Assembly: GCA_035048815.1 (NCBI GenBank)
Contig: JAUCBN010000005.1
Location: 11,000,517 to 11,064,516, forward strand
DNA: 64,000 nucleotides
Reading direction: 5' to 3'
From: Abelmoschus esculentus
Taxonomy: Eukaryota > Streptophyta > Magnoliopsida > Malvales > Malvaceae
Both the position numbers and the translations under genes were made by a program. The notes beneath the pieces were generated by a model that saw nothing but the letters and a program-made list of their open reading frames with translations, was not told where the DNA came from and did not search any database. This document shows, piece after piece, positions 61,126-64,000 of the stretch. Position 1 is the first letter of the stretch; each line of letters begins with the position of its first letter.

Positions 61126-62042
61126 AACAAACCCTTCTACAATACTTTTATGAAGGACTACTTCCAATGGAAATGAAAATGATCGACGCAGCTAATGGTG
61201 GAGCCTTCATAAATATGACTCCTAACGCGGCCAAAAATCTTATCTCAACCATGGCCGCTAATGCACAACAGTTTCGCCTAAGTAAACCCACTCGACGGGT
61301 TCACGAGATAAGTACATCTTCTTTAGAGGATAAAATTGATAAGTTAACTAATGTGGTTCAATCTCTTATCGCAGGTAAAATAGGTCCAGCTAGACTTTGC
61401 GGAATATCCACGATGCCGGATCATCCTATGGACTATTGCCTAATGCTTCAAGAAGATAATAATGCTCAAGTATATGCCGTTGGAAATTTTCCAAGGCCCC
61501 CTCAAAGGCAATATGATCTCAATGCAAACACTTATAATCCGAGGTGGAGGGATCATCCAAACCTCAACTATGGATCGAATCAAACTTATCAACCTAAGCC
61601 ACCTGCACCGCAACAATCTCAGCCACAAAAATCATCGCTGGAGTCAATTATTGAACGTTTGGCGCTAGCTCAAGAGAAATTTCAACAAAAGATAGAGGCA
61701 CACTTTCAAGAAATTGAAAAACAAATGAGTCAACTTACTTTAGCTGTGATTCGTTTGGAATCAAAGGGAAAGCTACCGTCGCAAACCGAGCAAAACCCGC
61801 AACAAAATGTTAGTGCCATCACCCTTCGAAGTGGTACCATTGTCGAACCTAAAGAAGATGTCACGCAACCCCACAAAAAGAAGAAAGCCGAACCACAAGC
61901 TATCCCTACACCATTTCCTTATGACGTTCCACCTCCCTTTCCATCGAGATTAATGAAGCGCAATAAGCAAGCTGAGGAACAAGAAATTCTTGACATGTTT
62001 CAGAAAGTAGAGATAAACATACCTCTTCTCGATGTGATCTGA
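61065..62042 (+). pseudogene. Element P gag, C-terminal part and linker
   Basis: A 291-codon open segment (ATG at 61167, sense extending upstream to about 61065). It holds AANGGAFINMTPNAAKNLI, then a degenerate zinc knuckle CGISTMPDHPMDYC in which the second Cys is Ser. Next are a Gln/Pro-rich stretch, a coiled coil (SIIERLALAQEKFQQKIEAH), and a basic Pro-rich linker. It ends in TGA at 62040. The protease frame resumes in the same phase at 62067, so gag and protease were once one reading frame. This is the longest open stretch in the window. Confidence 0.85.
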
Positions 62043-62561
62043 AAAATTCGAAGGTATACTAGATTTTTGAAGGATCTTTCCATAAATAAAAGAAAGCTTA
62101 CCGGGAATGAAATGGTAAACTTAGGTGAAAATAGTTCTTCCATAATTCAACGTAAAATTCCACCTAAGTACAAGGATCAAGGTATGTTCGCTATCCCATG
62201 TAAGATTGGTAAAGTTGGTATTAAACGAGCTATGTGCGATTTAGGCGCTTCAATTAATGTCATGCCTCTTTCAATTTATAATTTATTAAGTGTCGAGCCT
62301 TTGAAGGAAACAGGTGTGACAATCCAGCCTACCGACATATCTTTAGTGTATCCTGAAGGAGTTCTTGAAAACGTACTCGTAAAGGTAAAAGATTTATTTT
62401 TTCCTGCAGATTTCTATGTTATTGACATGGAAGATGATCGCACCAATGTCTCTTTTGAGATTTTACTTGGTAGACCATTTTTGAGCACATCATATGCCAA
62501 AATTGATGTACGAATTAGAGTTCTTACCATGGAGTTTGACGGCGAAATGGTAAAGTTTTGA
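62043..62561 (+). pseudogene. Element P aspartic protease
   Basis: In phase with the preceding gag segment. It contains AMCDLGASINVMPLSIYNLL with the DLGAS-type active site (about 62233), LVYPEGVLENVLVKVKDL, FEILLGRPFLSTSYAKIDV and LTMEFDGEMVKF, then a TGA. It is a retropepsin-like domain, which works as a dimer on gag. RT is expected a few hundred codons later in complete family members, but here only short frames and non-coding sequence follow. It is apparently intact apart from the stop that separates it from gag. Confidence 0.85.
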
Positions 62562-64000
62562 CGTATATAAGGCTATAAAATATCCTAACTCTATGCCTAA
62601 TGTTAGTTGTGTTAATATATTTGAACCTTCTATGGATGAATATGTTAAACATAATTTTTTTGATGAGTTATGCAGGAACCCAAATGTTGAAACTATTAAA
62701 GAAGTAAAAATGGATATCTCTTTTGATGTGGACTCACGCTCATTTTGAAAAGAGCTAAGTAAAAATTTAAATTTGATGTCTTCTCAAACTAATTTTTTTC
62801 CATTTATCTTGCAGGAACCAAAGTCGGAATTGAAATTATCACCAGATAAATTGCATATTAAAGAAGAAATTTTGTCGAAAATGAAGGAACACCATAATCG
62901 AAAATTTCTCATAGAGAAATTCTAAGTTGGACAAAGAACATGAATTGGAAAAAGAGTTTCTCACAGAACCTGTAGTCTGAATCAGGTCGTCAAGCTAATG
63001 ACGTTAAACAAAGCGTTGAATGGGAGACAACCCATTTTCTTTCTTTGTTTTATTCTTTTTCATTTATTTTTTTTCATCTAATTTATTTTCAAATAAATTT
63101 GCACAAAATTTCCCCATATTTGAATGGCTTTATCGTGCATGAAATTTGAAAAATTGCAAATGGCCTCAAAAGTTGTAGATAAACAAACTTACTTTAGACA
63201 CGGGGAGTATCTCTATTCCTTCTGTTGTACTTTAATTTTCATATTAAGATAATATGCTTAAAGTGAGGGGGAGTGATTATATTTCTCCTTACTTATTCAT
63301 GTTAGTTTGAAGGTATATTTAAGTTCTTATGATTGTTGTTTATCTGGGTTGACTTGTTAGTTTTATCATAATCCCTTGTTTACAAGCTTGAATTAATTTT
63401 GTTATGCATGGACAATTAACTTGAGATGATTAGATGTTTTGGTGAAAGTTTTTAATCTTATGGTTTGATTGTTAGTGTTGCTTAAATATGAGTTTGTGCT
63501 TGTTTTGCTAATGATTGATGTTATCTTTAGGTGCATGATTTTTTTGAGACGGTTCTGAGTGGTAGATCGTTTGAATATGAACGGATTGGAGAATCGGGGT
63601 GACGTGTTTGGGTTGTCATCTTGTTTCTAGTTCAAAGATTTAGTGACGAGTCGAGACTACAGAGTTAGAGTTAATGAGAGTAACGCTAAAAAAGGGAAGA
63701 AAAAAATGGAAAAAATGTCTTTTGAAAAAAAGAAAATAATAAAGCACTTGAAAAAAAGAATAAAAAAAGAGAAAAATAATCTCTTTCAAAAGGAAAAAAA
63801 AGAGAGTGATATAAAAGGGGAGGAAAATAAAACTCACACTCCGCCATTCGTTTATCATGAAGGATCTAAACTTGATTTGATTTCGTCTCACAAGCAAATA
63901 GCAAAAGCTCTGCATATCTACCTCTTATTCATTTGGTTAATTATTGTTTATTGTAGTATCATATCACCTTTATTGTATTGTCTTGTCTAACTTCTTCAAT
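62562..64000 (+). other. Element P 3' internal region, no RT/integrase
   Basis: A decayed continuation of the post-protease linker (to about 62925) leads to non-coding sequence. It includes the block GACGTTAAACAAAGCGTTGA, also found inverted in element N at about 51815-51835, and the purine tract AAGTGAGGGGGAG at 63261-63273. From 63680 to 63835 it is a nearly pure A/G tract. The 115-codon frame at 63643-63990 is lysine-rich because of that tract and is not a credible protein. Confidence 0.65.
63680..63835 (+). repeat. A/G-rich (purine) low-complexity tract
   Basis: About 155 bp, almost entirely A and G on the plus strand, with many AAAAAAGA and AGAGAAAAA phrases. It lies in the 3' region of element P and extends a chance Lys/Glu-rich frame. 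Confidence 0.8.

Larger units (their letters stand above)
59066..64000 (+). mobile_element. Element P: gag-protease Ty3/gypsy element, runs off window
   Basis: 5' LTR (59066-60401), tRNA-Asp primer site (60405-60422), gag (60460-62042) and protease (62067-62561), followed by a 3' region with no RT or integrase up to the window end. The 3' region from about 62920 (GGACAAAGAACATGAATTGG) matches, inverted, the region of element N at 51840-51895. A purine tract AAGTGAGGGGGAG occurs at 63261-63273, but what follows is not the LTR start. The 3' LTR is not reached. The expected target copy on the left is ACAAG (59061-59065). Confidence 0.85.

Noticed and set aside
61440..61628. Minus-strand and second-frame readings over the gag of element P
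   Set aside because: Shadows of the 291-codon gag frame, with no independent support.
52131..62561. Protease regions as possible integrated plant pararetrovirus (caulimovirus) sequence
   Set aside because: The protease follows an Athila/Tat-type gag between LTRs with tRNA-Asp primer sites and 5-bp target duplications. This is a Ty3/gypsy retrotransposon, and no movement or coat protein of a pararetrovirus is seen.
63643..63990. A 115-codon Lys/Glu-rich frame
   Set aside because: It follows an A/G-only tract, the composition explains the residues, and nothing about it suggests a fold or family.
1..64000. tRNA, rRNA or snRNA genes
   Set aside because: I looked for tRNA arms and conserved rRNA phrases and saw none beyond the tRNA-complementary primer sites of retroelements. 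A covariance-model search would be decisive.

Overview
This window looks like repeat-dense plant chromosomal DNA, most likely intergenic or pericentromeric sequence from a eudicot. The evidence is plant-type retrotransposon ends (primer sites for initiator tRNA-Met and tRNA-Asp), a chromovirus with 3.6-kb LTRs, AT-rich spacers, Mutator-type 9-bp target duplications, and telo-box/site II promoter motifs. The repeat style would fit a cotton-like (Malvaceae) genome, but that is an impression and not proven. I found no intact host gene, tRNA, rRNA or CRISPR array. Nearly every open reading frame of 60 to 290 codons is a decayed transposon protein or a chance frame inside an LTR.

Layout from left to right. 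1-170: minus-strand Ty3/gypsy pol scrap. 686-2353: foldback Mutator-like MITE with long inverted arms. 2440-3470: promoter-like sequence with no recognisable gene body. 5070-6240: minus-strand gag-protease relic. 7405-7930: RNase H-like relic, followed by an ATT microsatellite. 8321-13786: complete but dead Ty1/copia element on the minus strand (247-bp LTRs, TSD AATAT). 13.8-20.9 kb: spacer, an unidentified possibly genic patch at 15.7-17.4 kb, and TCGAG-rich dispersed repeats. 20965-32600: complete but dead Tekay/Del-type chromovirus (3.6-kb LTRs, TSD AGTCG).

32.85-50.1 kb holds a broken Athila/Tat-type Ty3/gypsy element on the plus strand. Its pol gene carries a solo LTR (34679-36028) and a second solo LTR (37206-45440). 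The second contains a Tekay solo LTR (37303-44162), which itself contains an inverted Tekay solo LTR (39999-43545). Each of these insertions shows a 5-bp target duplication. A minus-strand LTR plus gag fragment (45.98-48.39 kb) lies between the pol end and the 3' end.

50417-56751: element N, minus strand, carrying gag and protease but no RT or integrase (TSD CCTAC); its 5' LTR is split by another solo LTR. 57748-59065: an LTR cut short where element P inserts. 59066 to the window end: element P, plus strand, again gag plus protease without RT or integrase.

The most notable signals are the ordered nest of insertions, the head-to-head Tekay LTR pair that would fold into a roughly 2.7-kb RNA hairpin, and the gag-protease-only element family. 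I saw no sign of a wholly new type of biological system.
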